Assembly (NCBI GenBank): GCA_963706605.1
Contig: OY970165.1
Span: 1,612,001-1,676,000 of the forward strand
Direction: 5' to 3'
From: VRUE01 sp963706605
GTDB taxonomy: Bacteria; Actinomycetota; Thermoleophilia; Solirubrobacterales; 70-9
DNA: 64,000 bases
Of the stretch, positions 18,957 through 27,102 are shown piece by piece (within the stretch, counting starts at the first letter, position 1; the number at the start of each line of letters is the position of its first letter). A model generated the notes under the pieces. The model saw nothing but the letters and a program-made list of their open reading frames with translations. It had not been told where the DNA came from and ran no database searches. The position numbers and the translations under genes are program-made.

Positions 18957-18992
18957 CCGCAGTTGCCTACCGAACCGCAGTTGCCTACCGGG
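18957..18992. repeat. 18-bp tandem repeat, two copies, in the channel/MarR divergent region
   Basis: CCGCAGTTGCCTACCG followed by AA (18957-18974) or GG (18975-18992). Two head-to-tail units directly next to the type-C palindrome. May be a regulator-binding array. Confidence 0.75.
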
Positions 18993-19000
18993 CAACGGGC

Positions 19001-19047
19001 TTCCGGTGTTAGTTATGTGCGTATAGGACACATAACTAACACCGGAA
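19001..19047. repeat. Type-C palindrome between divergent genes
   Basis: Arms of 19 bp pair perfectly (TTCCGGTGTTAGTTATGTG at 19001-19019, its complement at 19029-19047) with a 9-nt centre CGTATAGGA. Shares the TTAG...TATA...CTAA plan with types A and B but has its own terminal arm. It lies 30 bp before the MarR start, so it could also act as an operator. Confidence 0.85.
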
Positions 19048-19050
19048 GAT

Positions 19051-19063
19051 AGTTTGCTAAACT
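19051..19063 (+). promoter_or_regulatory. Possible MarR operator
   Basis: AGTTT-GCT-AAACT, a 5-bp inverted repeat 15 bp before the marR ATG, in an AT-rich stretch that may overlap a -10 region. Autoregulation by the MarR protein would fit family practice. Confidence 0.4.
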
Positions 19064-19077
19064 AATTACCAAGGCTA

Positions 19078-19533
19078 ATGACTCAGATAGCTACCGACAC
19101 CACGCTCACCGACTCCGCCGCCCGCCTGCGGATGGCGATCGTGCGGACGTCACGGCGGTTGCGGCAGGAGGCGGCGGGAGCTGTCGGCGAGTTGACCCCG
19201 ACCTCGGCGGCGGCGCTGGTGACGGTGGAGCGGCACGGGCCGTTGACCCCCAGCGAGCTGGCCGAGATCGAGCGGGTGAAGCGGCCGACTGCGACCCGCA
19301 CCCTGCGCGTCCTCACCGAGGCGGGGCTGGTCGACCGGGCTCCCGACCCGGAGGACGGGCGCAGCGCATTGGTCAGCATCACCGCGGCCGGGCGGGAGCG
19401 GCTGCGCCGCATGCGGGGTCGCAAGAACGCCTATCTGGCGCGCCGCATGCGCGAGCTGCCGGCGTCTGACCTGGACACCCTCGACCGTGCCGCGGAGATC
19501 CTCGAGGGGATCCTGGCGGAGGATCAGCGGTGA
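19078..19533 (+). CDS. MarR-family transcriptional regulator
   Basis: 151 aa winged helix-turn-helix. Recognition region SELAEIERVKRPTATRTLRVL and the wing DPEDGRSALVSITAAGRERL are typical of MarR. Overlaps the MFS exporter by GTGA (19530-19533), so it probably controls that efflux pump in response to a ligand. No Cys-based redox switch is seen. Confidence 0.9.
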   Translation: MTQIATDTTLTDSAARLRMAIVRTSRRLRQEAAGAVGELTPTSAAALVTVERHGPLTPSELAEIERVKRPTATRTLRVLTEAGLVDRAPDPEDGRSALVSITAAGRERLRRMRGRKNAYLARRMRELPASDLDTLDRAAEILEGILAEDQR

Positions 19534-20771
19534 GCGCCGCGGTAAGGCGCAGCTTCAGCTCCCTCTCCGTTCCCAACTACCGACGCTACTTCGCCGGGCA
19601 GGTCGTCTCGCTCTCGGGGAACTGGATGCAGACCGTCGCCGCCCTCTGGCTGATCCTGGATCTGACCGGCAGCGGCGTCGCCGTCGGTGCGACGACCGCC
19701 CTGCAGTTCCTGCCGATGCTCCTCTTCGGCGCCTGGGGCGGCCTGCTCGCCGACCGCTTCCCGAAGCGGCGGCTGCTGATCGTCACGCAGGCCCTGATGG
19801 CGCTCCCCGCGCTCGCGCTCTTCACGGTCACCAGTGCCGGGATCGTCGCCCCGTGGATGGTCTACCTCGCCGTCTTCGCCATGGGCTCGGTCAATGCGGT
19901 CGACAATCCGACCCGGCAGAGCTTCGTGATCGAGATGGTCGGCGCTGACCGCGTCGTCAACGCGGTCAGCCTCAACAGCGTCATCGTCCAGTCGGCACGG
20001 ATCGTCGGGCCCGCGATCGCCGGGTTGCTGATCGCGGCCTTCGGAGTGGGTCCCTGCTTCGCCGTCAACGCCCTCTCCTTCGGGGCGATGATCGCCGCGC
20101 TCTTACTGATGGACCCCGCGCAGCTTCGGGTTGCGGCTACCTCCGGCCGCGGCCCCGGCGCGATCCGCGCCGGGCTGCGCTACGTCCGACGGACGCCCGA
20201 GCTGGCCGTGCCGCTGGCGCTGATGGCGCTCGTCGGCACCTTCGGCTTCAACTTCCAGGTGGTGCTGCCCCTGCTCGCCCGCTTCAGCTTCGACGGCGGT
20301 GCGGGCACCTACGCGGTGCTCGTCTCGGCGATGGGCGTCGGCTCGGTGGCGGGGGCGTTGATCACCGGTGCCCGCGGGCGCACCGGCCCACGACTGATCG
20401 CCGCAGCGGCACTCGCCTTCGGCACGATGGCGGGACTCGCCGCGGCGATGCCCTCCCTGGCCTTCGAGATCCCGATGCTCGCCCTGCTCGGCGCCGCGGC
20501 GGTCACCTTTGCGGCAACCGTCAACTCGACCCTGCAGCTCGCCGTCGAGCCGGCGATGCGCGGCCGGGTGATGGCCCTCTATTCGGTCGTCTTCCTCGGC
20601 TCCACGCCGATCGGCGGACCCCTGACCGGCTGGCTCTCGCAGGCCTACGATCCGCGAGTGGCGCTGCTGCTCGCCGCCGTCGCCGGTGTGTCCGCAGCCT
20701 GGGCGGCCCACGTCTCCTTCGCCCGGATCGCCGCCCGGGCGAAGGAGAGGGCCGTTGCCTATTCGGTGTAG
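19530..20771 (+). CDS. MFS exporter (EntS/DHA3-like)
   Basis: 413 aa, about twelve membrane helices. Start RSFSSLSVPNYRRYFAGQVVSLSGNWMQTVA and the loop GGLLADRFPKRRLL are typical for the MFS_3/EntS exporter group. GTG 19530 overlaps the marR stop. Likely expels a toxic compound or siderophore under MarR control (inference). Its 3' end overlaps the next, opposite gene by 13 bp. Confidence 0.88.
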   Translation: MSAAVRRSFSSLSVPNYRRYFAGQVVSLSGNWMQTVAALWLILDLTGSGVAVGATTALQFLPMLLFGAWGGLLADRFPKRRLLIVTQALMALPALALFTVTSAGIVAPWMVYLAVFAMGSVNAVDNPTRQSFVIEMVGADRVVNAVSLNSVIVQSARIVGPAIAGLLIAAFGVGPCFAVNALSFGAMIAALLLMDPAQLRVAATSGRGPGAIRAGLRYVRRTPELAVPLALMALVGTFGFNFQVVLPLLARFSFDGGAGTYAVLVSAMGVGSVAGALITGARGRTGPRLIAAAALAFGTMAGLAAAMPSLAFEIPMLALLGAAAVTFAATVNSTLQLAVEPAMRGRVMALYSVVFLGSTPIGGPLTGWLSQAYDPRVALLLAAVAGVSAAWAAHVSFARIAARAKERAVAYSV

Positions 20772-21742
20772 CCCGCTTCTTTCAGATACGCGGCGGCCGC
20801 CTTGGTCGGCGACTGCTTTTCGAGTTCGACCCGGGCGTCGAGCTCCTGCATGACCGGGAGCGTCAGTCCCTTCTGGACCGCGACGATCGTCTTTTCGTAG
20901 TCGGGCCCGGCTTTTTCGGCCACCGAGGGCTTGGTGACGAAGATGACGTTGCCGGCCGGGAAGACGTGCTTGTCGTCTTCGAGGATCACGAACTTGTCCT
21001 TCTCCGCCGAGAGCTGCGCGTCGGTGGTGAAGAGGATCGAGAGGTCGGCCTGGCCCTTTTCGAGGACGGTGTAGCGGAGGCCGATGTCAACCGGGGTGAA
21101 CGACTTGAACTTGAGGTGGTAGTACTTTTCGAGCCCGGCCAGACAGTCGATCCGCTGGCGGCACTCGGGCGACCCGTAGAGGGTCAGTCCTTCCGACTTC
21201 CCCGTCAGGTCGGAGATCGTCTTCAGGCCGAGCTTGTCGGCCGTCTTCTTCAGCGTCCCGACCGCGTTGGCGCTGGCGAACGGCGTCGGTGGGAAGGCGG
21301 TCAGCCCTTCCTTTTCAAATTCCGCCTTGGCTTTTTCATAGGCCTTCTGTGCGTCCGGTGAGACTTCTTCCGGTTCCAGTCCGAAGAAGGAGGTCAGCGC
21401 GGTGCTGGCGTACTCCGGGTAGCCCGAAATCTGACTGGACTTCAGGGCCTGCAGCGCGACCGTTTCGGAGCCCAGATTGAGAGCCGTCTTCACCTTGTAG
21501 CCGGCAGCCTGCAGCGCCTGGGCGTAGACCTCCCCGAGGATTTCCTGTTCGGGGAAGTTCTTCGAGCCGATCGTCAGGGCCACCTTGCCGTTCTTCGGGT
21601 TGGAGACGATCGCGCCGCCACCCCCTTCGCCGCCACTGGTGCTGTCGTCGTTGCTCGAGCCGCATGCGGCGACTCCGAGGGTGAGGATGAGCGCGAACAG
21701 CACCGCTGCGGCGGTGCGCGCCCCCTTGGTCGTGGTTCTCAC
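20759..21742 (-). CDS. opuBC: Osmoprotectant ABC transporter substrate-binding lipoprotein (OpuBC/ProX-like)
   Basis: 327 aa. Signal with lipobox LGVAAC (Cys near residue 27), a Gly/Ser linker, then a quaternary-amine binding fold (TIGSKNFPEQEILGEVYAQAL, SGYPEYASTAL). GTG start with GAGAGGAC upstream. Last gene of a four-gene operon with two permeases and the ATPase; delivers glycine betaine, choline or carnitine in known systems. Glu codons are mostly GAA, in contrast with the ATPase gene of the same operon. Confidence 0.92.
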   Translation of the reverse strand: MRTTTKGARTAAAVLFALILTLGVAACGSSNDDSTSGGEGGGGAIVSNPKNGKVALTIGSKNFPEQEILGEVYAQALQAAGYKVKTALNLGSETVALQALKSSQISGYPEYASTALTSFFGLEPEEVSPDAQKAYEKAKAEFEKEGLTAFPPTPFASANAVGTLKKTADKLGLKTISDLTGKSEGLTLYGSPECRQRIDCLAGLEKYYHLKFKSFTPVDIGLRYTVLEKGQADLSILFTTDAQLSAEKDKFVILEDDKHVFPAGNVIFVTKPSVAEKAGPDYEKTIVAVQKGLTLPVMQELDARVELEKQSPTKAAAAYLKEAGYTE

Positions 21743-21790
21743 TGTGTGTCCTCTCTTGTCGATTGCAATGCGGTCGTTTCTGGGAACAGG

Positions 21791-22513
21791 TCAGGTTGCA
21801 CTCAGCTTCAAGCCTCTCGAAGTGAGCAGACGTTGCATCCAGGCGAGCAGGAACTCGAGCGCGAGGGCGAGCAGGGCGACCAGGATCGCCCCGGCCAGCA
21901 CGCCGTCGGCGCCGTAGACGTTGCGGTTGATGATGAAGTCTCCGAGGGTGAGCACCCCGGCCAGGGGGGCAATCGTCGCCGTTGCGACGATTGCAATCGT
22001 CGCCCCCCGGATCCCCGCCATCAGCGTCGGCACCGCCAGCGGCATCTCGACCTTGAACAGGATCTCGGCCTCGGTCATCCCGATCCCACGCGCCGCGTCC
22101 ACCGGGGCGCGGTCGACTTGGCGGATGCCGATGAAGGCGTTGGTCAGGATCGGCGGGACGCCGAGCACGGCGAGGGCAATCGTCACGTTGCGCAGGCCAA
22201 CGCCGATCGCCGCCGCCATGAAGGCGATCAGCGCCAGCTCGGGGATCGCCCGACCGGCGTTGCCGATCGCGATCGCCAGCAGTTCGCCGGCGCCGCGGTG
22301 CCCGAGGTAAAGGCCGATGGGAAGCGCCACGACGAGCGATAGCGCCAGCGCCAGAGCCGTGACTTCCAGCTGGGTCAGCATCAGTTCGATCACCTGGGAG
22401 AGGCCGCCGACCTTCTTGCCGCCGGTGACGTTCGAGTTCTGCGGTTCGAAGATGAATTCGATCGCGCCGCCGATTGAGGCCGGTAGGGCAGGGGGGAGGA
22501 GGGCGGCGATCAC
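21791..22513 (-). CDS. Osmoprotectant ABC transporter permease (OpuBB/OpuBD-like)
   Basis: 240 aa, about six membrane segments, with the binding-protein-dependent permease EAA motif (DAARGIGMTEAEILFKVEMP). Overlaps the upstream permease gene by 4 bp (22510-22513) and precedes the binding-protein gene by 48 bp. Pairs with the other permease as a heterodimer in the membrane. Confidence 0.9.
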   Translation of the reverse strand: MIAALLPPALPASIGGAIEFIFEPQNSNVTGGKKVGGLSQVIELMLTQLEVTALALALSLVVALPIGLYLGHRGAGELLAIAIGNAGRAIPELALIAFMAAAIGVGLRNVTIALAVLGVPPILTNAFIGIRQVDRAPVDAARGIGMTEAEILFKVEMPLAVPTLMAGIRGATIAIVATATIAPLAGVLTLGDFIINRNVYGADGVLAGAILVALLALALEFLLAWMQRLLTSRGLKLSAT

Positions 22514-23256
22514 TCCTGGGCCGCCTTTCGCCAGGGCGTCGCGAAGCGCTGGATGGTGAACAGGGTGGCGTCGAAGGCGATAGCCATCAGAATCGCGATC
22601 CCGCCGGCGATGATGATGCTCGTCTTGAACGTTAGGTTGCCCCCGGTGTAGATCTTCTGTCCGAGCCCGCCGCCGCCGGCGAGCACGGCCAGGGTCGCGA
22701 TCGCGACCGTGCTGACGGTCGCGATGCGCAGGCCGGCGACAACCTCCGGCATGGCCAGCGGCAGCTCAACCCTCCACAGAATTTGGCGATCCGTGAGGCC
22801 CATGCCGCGGGCCGCGTCTCTGACCGGTGCCGGCACGTTGGCGAGCCCGGCCATCGTGTTGCGGTAGATGATCTGCAGCGTGTAGGCGCTGAGGGCGATG
22901 ACCACGGTGTCACGGCCGAGCCCGGTGATCGGCAGCAGCAGAAAAAAGAAGGCGATGCTGGGCACGGTGTAGAGGACCCCGGTTGCCGCCAGCAGCGGTG
23001 GCTGCAACCAGCGGCGGCGATGAGCCAGGAGCGCCAGGACGAAGGCGATCGCAAAGCCCGCCAGAACCGAGAGCGCGACGAGTTCGAGATGCTGGATCGT
23101 CGGCGTCACGTATTCGCCGATGTTTTCCCTCGCCCAGTCGAAGCAGAAGAGCTTGCTGGTATCGGCCTGGCAGGGCAGGGTCTCCGAGGTGCGGTGGTGG
23201 AAGAAGCTTTCGCCGACTTCACCTGCCGCGGCCAAGGGCAGCAGATGGCTAGTCAT
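22510..23256 (-). CDS. Osmoprotectant ABC transporter permease (OpuBB/OpuBD-like), second subunit
   Basis: 248 aa with the EAA motif (RDAARGMGLTDRQILWRVEL). The N-terminal ~45 residues contain two Cys (LPCQAD, LFCFDW) before the first membrane helix, a periplasm-side loop absent from the sister subunit. Overlaps the ATPase gene by 8 bp and the next permease by 4 bp. Confidence 0.9.
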   Translation of the reverse strand: MTSHLLPLAAAGEVGESFFHHRTSETLPCQADTSKLFCFDWARENIGEYVTPTIQHLELVALSVLAGFAIAFVLALLAHRRRWLQPPLLAATGVLYTVPSIAFFFLLLPITGLGRDTVVIALSAYTLQIIYRNTMAGLANVPAPVRDAARGMGLTDRQILWRVELPLAMPEVVAGLRIATVSTVAIATLAVLAGGGGLGQKIYTGGNLTFKTSIIIAGGIAILMAIAFDATLFTIQRFATPWRKAAQE

Positions 23257-24439
23257 GTGGCCGCTCCACCGCTCCGCGCTCCTCGGTCCTCGCCTTGGGA
23301 GAGGCGAGGAACTCGGAGATGATCTCGACCGAGAGGACCCCGGCGATCCGCCCCTGGTGATCGGCCACCGCCGCGTACTGCGCCTCTCCCTGCAGCAGGT
23401 CGGCGAGGGCGTCGCGCATCACGTCGTCGCGGTCGAGCAGCGGCCCCAGCGGGCTGTCGGGCCGGGCCGGGACCGTTTCCCCGGCGAGGTCGCGGGCGGA
23501 CAGCCAGCCCAGCGGTCGTCGCTCGCTGTCGACCAGCAGCGGATACGGGACCTCGGCGTCCCGTAGCTTCGCCCGCACCTCCGCCGTCGCCTGGCCGATG
23601 TGGGCGAGTGGCGCCTCCCAGAGATCGATGTCGGAGACCCGCATCAGCGCCAGCCGCTTCAGGGCTCGGTCGGCGCCGACGAAGTCCTCGACGAACTCGT
23701 TGGCGGGCGCCATCAGCAGCTCGGCCGGGGTCGCGTACTGCTCCACTCTGCCGCCCTCGCGCATCACCGCGATCCGGTCACCCATCTTGATCGCCTCGTC
23801 GATGTCGTGGGTGACGAAGAGGACGGTCTTGCGGATCTCCGCCTGGAGGCGGAGAAACTCGTTCTGGAGGCGCTCGCGGCTGATCGGGTCGATCGCGCCG
23901 AAGGGCTCGTCCATCAGCATCACCAGGGGGTCGGCGGCGAGCGCCCGCGCGACCCCGACCCGCTGCTGCTGGCCGCCGGAGAGCTGCGTCGGGTAGCGCT
24001 CACCGAGCTCGGGGTCGAGGCCGATCAGCTCCAGCAGCTCCGCGGTGCGCGCCCTGGTCCGGTCCTTCTTCCAGCCCAGCAGCTGCGGCACGGTGCCGAT
24101 GTTCTCGGCGATCGTGCGGTGCGGGAAGAGGCCGACCTCCTGGATCACGTAGCCGATCTCCCGCCGCAGCCGCGCCGGGTCGCGCTCGCGCACCGACTCA
24201 CCGCCGATCAGGACGTCGCCCTCGGTCAGCTCGACCGTGCGGTTGACCAGCCGCATCGCGGTCGTCTTGCCGCAGCCCGAGGGCCCGACCAGAACACAGA
24301 CCTCGCCCGCCGCCACCTCCAGGTTGAGCCGGTCGACGGCGGCCTCGGCCGAGTCGCCGTAGCGCTTGGTGGCATTCTCGTAGCGGACTGCCGAGGCGCC
24401 GGCAGGGGACCCAACGTCAGTGACCTTAGGCTCAGGCAC
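23249..24439 (-). CDS. opuBA: Osmoprotectant ABC transporter ATP-binding protein with CBS domains (OpuBA/ProV-like)
   Basis: 396 aa from GTG 24439; the frame extends to 24580, but that part overlaps mtaD and is not ABC-like. Walker A GPSGCGKTT, Q-loop QEVGLFPH, signature LSGGQQQR, Walker B VMLMDEPFGAID, H-loop THDIDEA. The C-terminal ~120 residues form a pair of CBS modules, which in OpuA sense ionic strength and gate uptake. First gene of the four-gene operon. Confidence 0.92.
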   Translation of the reverse strand: MPEPKVTDVGSPAGASAVRYENATKRYGDSAEAAVDRLNLEVAAGEVCVLVGPSGCGKTTAMRLVNRTVELTEGDVLIGGESVRERDPARLRREIGYVIQEVGLFPHRTIAENIGTVPQLLGWKKDRTRARTAELLELIGLDPELGERYPTQLSGGQQQRVGVARALAADPLVMLMDEPFGAIDPISRERLQNEFLRLQAEIRKTVLFVTHDIDEAIKMGDRIAVMREGGRVEQYATPAELLMAPANEFVEDFVGADRALKRLALMRVSDIDLWEAPLAHIGQATAEVRAKLRDAEVPYPLLVDSERRPLGWLSARDLAGETVPARPDSPLGPLLDRDDVMRDALADLLQGEAQYAAVADHQGRIAGVLSVEIISEFLASPKARTEERGAVERPHD

Positions 24440-24509
24440 TCGCTCCGAGCCTATACCCAGCTGTCGAGTCCCCCGCACATCGGGTACGGCAGAGGTCGTG
24501 GGACGGCGC

Positions 24510-25769
24510 TCAGCCGATCCCCAGCCGTTGCGCCCGCTCGACGGCGCGGACGACGACCTCCGCCGCGCCCTCCACCTCACCGCCGCGCATCAGCACCCGG
24601 CCGGCCACCACGGTGGTGTCGACGACGGAGCCGCCGGCGGCGTAGACGAGGTCGGAGGCGAGGTCGCCCAGCCCCAGCTCGGGCGAGTCGCCGCGCAGCA
24701 GCAGGAAATCGGCCGGGGCGCCGGGGCTGAGCGGCTGCGGCCCACTTGTGCCGCGGAGCACCGGTGCGCGAGCACCGGTCGCGATCCCCCACGCCTCTGC
24801 CGCGGGGACCACGGTCGGGTCGCCGCTTACGTGACGCTGCATCAGGGCGAAGGTCTTTAGGTCGGAGAGGAGGTCCAGCGAATCGTTTGAGCCGGCGCCG
24901 TCGGTGCCCAACCCAACCGCGACGCCCGCCTCGCGGGCGGCCGGGTAGGGGAAGACACCGCCCACCGCGAGCTTCAGGTTGGCGACCGGGTTGGTGACGA
25001 CGGTTGCGCCCCGCTCGGCGATCAATTCCAGCTCTGAGCAGTCGAGCCAGACGCCGTGCGCGAGGACGGTGCGCTCGCCCAGTAGCCCGAGCCGGTCGAG
25101 GTGGGCGGCGGGCCGTTCCCCGTGGCGCTCGACGCACTCCGTCACCTCATGCTCGGTCTCGGAGAGGTGGATGTGGATTGCGACGTCCCGCTCGGCGGCG
25201 GTCTCTGCCGTCCAGCGCAGCAGCCCCTCGCTGACCATGTATATGGAGTGGGGAGCCAGGGCCGCGTCGATCGCCGCACCCCGGCCGGCAAGCGCATCGA
25301 GGTTCTCCAGCGATTTCGCCTGCATCGCTTCGGTGCCGCCGTCGGCGTCGAAGAGCGGACCCCCGATCGTCGCCCGCAGCCCCGCGTCCTCGACGGCGCG
25401 GGCGGTTGCGTCCGGGTGCCAGTACATGTCCCAGAAGCGGGCGGTGCCGGTGCGGATCATCTCGGCGCAGGCGAGCCGCGTCCCCCAGTAGACGTCTTCC
25501 GGCTCGAGCTTCGCCTCGACCGGCCAGACCTTCTCGCGCAGCCAACGCATCAGCGGCAGGTCGCCGCCGTAGCCGCGAAACAGGGTCATCGCGGCGTGGG
25601 TGTGGCCGTTGACCAGGGCGGGAACGAGTGGCGCACCGGCGGCGTCGATTGTCTCGTCGTCCGGCTGCGGGGTGACGTCGGCCCCAATCGCCGCGATCAT
25701 GCCGTCGACGCAGCGCAGCCCCACCGTCTCCCCGGCGACGGTCGCCCCGACCACGGCCAGGTCACTCAT
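24510..25769 (-). CDS. mtaD: 5-methylthioadenosine/S-adenosylhomocysteine deaminase-type amidohydrolase
   Basis: 419-aa amidohydrolase with metal ligands in order: NGHTHAAM (near 55), HIHLSET (near 197), AHGVW (near 240) and GTDGAGSN (near 288). The set and spacing match MtaD/SAH deaminases of the TrzN/SsnA group. Deaminates MTA or SAH to the inosine form in the cytosol. It follows a purine-nucleoside-phosphorylase-like gene on the same strand with a palindrome between them, so the two enzymes may act in sequence. Confidence 0.85.
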   Translation of the reverse strand: MSDLAVVGATVAGETVGLRCVDGMIAAIGADVTPQPDDETIDAAGAPLVPALVNGHTHAAMTLFRGYGGDLPLMRWLREKVWPVEAKLEPEDVYWGTRLACAEMIRTGTARFWDMYWHPDATARAVEDAGLRATIGGPLFDADGGTEAMQAKSLENLDALAGRGAAIDAALAPHSIYMVSEGLLRWTAETAAERDVAIHIHLSETEHEVTECVERHGERPAAHLDRLGLLGERTVLAHGVWLDCSELELIAERGATVVTNPVANLKLAVGGVFPYPAAREAGVAVGLGTDGAGSNDSLDLLSDLKTFALMQRHVSGDPTVVPAAEAWGIATGARAPVLRGTSGPQPLSPGAPADFLLLRGDSPELGLGDLASDLVYAAGGSVVDTTVVAGRVLMRGGEVEGAAEVVVRAVERAQRLGIG

Positions 25770-25795
25770 GGGTCACCATCGAACCTTCGAGTCTC

Positions 25796-25846
25796 GACGT
25801 GCCGGGAGTTATGCCCCCATATGGACCGCAAAGTCCCGGCACGTCC
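25796..25846. repeat. Type-A palindromic element 4, inverted copy of element 3
   Basis: Reverse complement of the 18065-18115 element except for one base (CGCAAAG against CGCTAAG), including its asymmetric inner arms. Lies between the phosphorylase and mtaD genes. Confidence 0.93.
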
Positions 25847-25851
25847 GTGAC

Positions 25852-26526
25852 TCATCGAGTCAGCTCCGGCAGCGCGGCGTCGAGGGCGTCGCGGAGATGG
25901 GTGGCGTTGACCTTGCGGTCGCGCTCCAGATCCTCGGTCGACAGCGGCGACGCAGCGAGCCCGTTCGCGAGGTTGTCGACCACGCAGATGGCCGCGTAGG
26001 GCAGCCCCAGCTCGCCGGCGACGATGCACTCCGACGCCATCGTCATCCCGACCAGGTCGGCGTGGGCGGCGATCAACCCGATCTCGGCCGGCGTCTCGAA
26101 GCGCGGGCCGTTCGTCTGCCAGTAGACGCCGCCGTCGCGCAGCGGCTTGGCGCCGCTCGTCTCCCAGGCGGCGAGGACTTCGCTCCGCCAGCCGGCGTCG
26201 AAGCCATGCATTGCGTGGCCGCGAGCGTCGCCAAGGCTGGTGACGGTGAGCTGCAGGGCGATGAAGTCGTGCGGGCAGACGAAGCTGCCGACGCCAAGCT
26301 CGGGGTTAACTGAGCCGACCGAGCAGATCGCCAAGACCCGGTCACAGCCGGCCTCGGCCAGCGAGCGCAGGTTGGCGGCATGGTCGATCAGGTGGGGGAG
26401 GCGGTAGGCGTCGGCGGGGCCGTGTCGCTGCAGGGTGACGGCTTCGTGTCGCGTCGCCGCCGCCGCGATGGCAGCGCCGCCAGGGCTGGCGGCGCTGCTG
26501 CCGAGGATCACTGCGAGGCGTCCCAC
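25852..26526 (-). CDS. MTAP/PNP-family nucleoside phosphorylase (possibly methylthioinosine phosphorylase)
   Basis: 224 aa from GTG 26526. PNP/MTAP fold features: LGSSAA phosphate loop, RHG near residue 35, the PHLIDHAANLRSL segment, NGPRFETPAEI and VGMTMASE. The base-contact strand ends VVDNLANG, closer to 6-oxopurine-specific or methylthioinosine enzymes than to the TDYD of classical MTAP (recalled family knowledge). With mtaD next door, an MTA to MTI to hypoxanthine route is plausible. Palindromes lie on both sides. Confidence 0.78.
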   Translation of the reverse strand: MGRLAVILGSSAASPGGAAIAAAATRHEAVTLQRHGPADAYRLPHLIDHAANLRSLAEAGCDRVLAICSVGSVNPELGVGSFVCPHDFIALQLTVTSLGDARGHAMHGFDAGWRSEVLAAWETSGAKPLRDGGVYWQTNGPRFETPAEIGLIAAHADLVGMTMASECIVAGELGLPYAAICVVDNLANGLAASPLSTEDLERDRKVNATHLRDALDAALPELTR

Positions 26527-26545
26527 GATGCCTGATCCTACGACT

Positions 26546-26588
26546 GCGTTCGCACTTAGCCGCCATATAGGCGGCTAAGTGCGAACGC
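26546..26588. repeat. Type-B palindromic element 2 (perfect arms)
   Basis: Two 19-bp perfect arms (GCGTTCGCACTTAGCCGCC and complement) around ATATA. The inner TTAGCCGCC is the same as in type A, but the outer arm is GCGTTCGCA instead of GGACGTGCCGG. Lies between divergent genes. Confidence 0.92.
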
Positions 26589-26610
26589 CGGGCGGGGGTA
26601 TCGTGAGCTC

Positions 26611-27102
26611 ATGACGGACCGCCCGTCGGGCAGAGACGAGACAGATGACCAACGCCTCGACCGCAACCTCGGTGAGCTGCTGCAGGAGCTGCGGGTGGCG
26701 CTGCCCGGTGTCCAGGTTCTCTTCGCCTTCCTGCTCGCGGTGCCTTTTCAGCAGAACTTCACCGAGATCACCCCCTTCGAGGAAAAGGTCTACTTCGGGA
26801 CCCTGCTCTGCACCGCGATCTCGGCGGCGCTGTTGATCTCGCCGAGCGCCTACCACCGGCTCACCTTCCATCTCCAGCAGAAGCAGGAGCTCGTCTTCCT
26901 CGCAAACCGGCTGGCGATCGCCGGACTCGGCTTTCTGGCGCTGGCGATGACCGGGGCGATCATGCTGATCACCGATGTCCTATTCGGCGGCTTCGCAACC
27001 GCCGTCTTCAGCTTTGCGGCGCTGGCGATGTTCGTCGTGCTCTGGGGACTGCTGCCGTTGCGGCAGCGGCTCAGGCTGGCGCAGCGGGAATCTCGTCGCT
27101 AG
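26611..27102 (+). CDS. DUF6328-family membrane protein
   Basis: 163 aa. A charged N-terminus with ELLQELRVALPGVQVLFAFLL, followed by four membrane helices (about 35-55, 65-85, 105-125, 130-150). I recognise this as DUF6328; its function is unknown. ATG 26611. Its last 32 bp overlap the 3' end of the MBL gene on the other strand. Confidence 0.8.
   Translation: MTDRPSGRDETDDQRLDRNLGELLQELRVALPGVQVLFAFLLAVPFQQNFTEITPFEEKVYFGTLLCTAISAALLISPSAYHRLTFHLQQKQELVFLANRLAIAGLGFLALAMTGAIMLITDVLFGGFATAVFSFAALAMFVVLWGLLPLRQRLRLAQRESRR

Noticed and set aside
24440..24580. Upstream extension of the OpuBA ATPase to an ATG at 24580
   Set aside because: It overlaps the end of mtaD and encodes an Arg/Ser-rich leader not found in ABC ATPases; GTG 24439 gives a normal protein.
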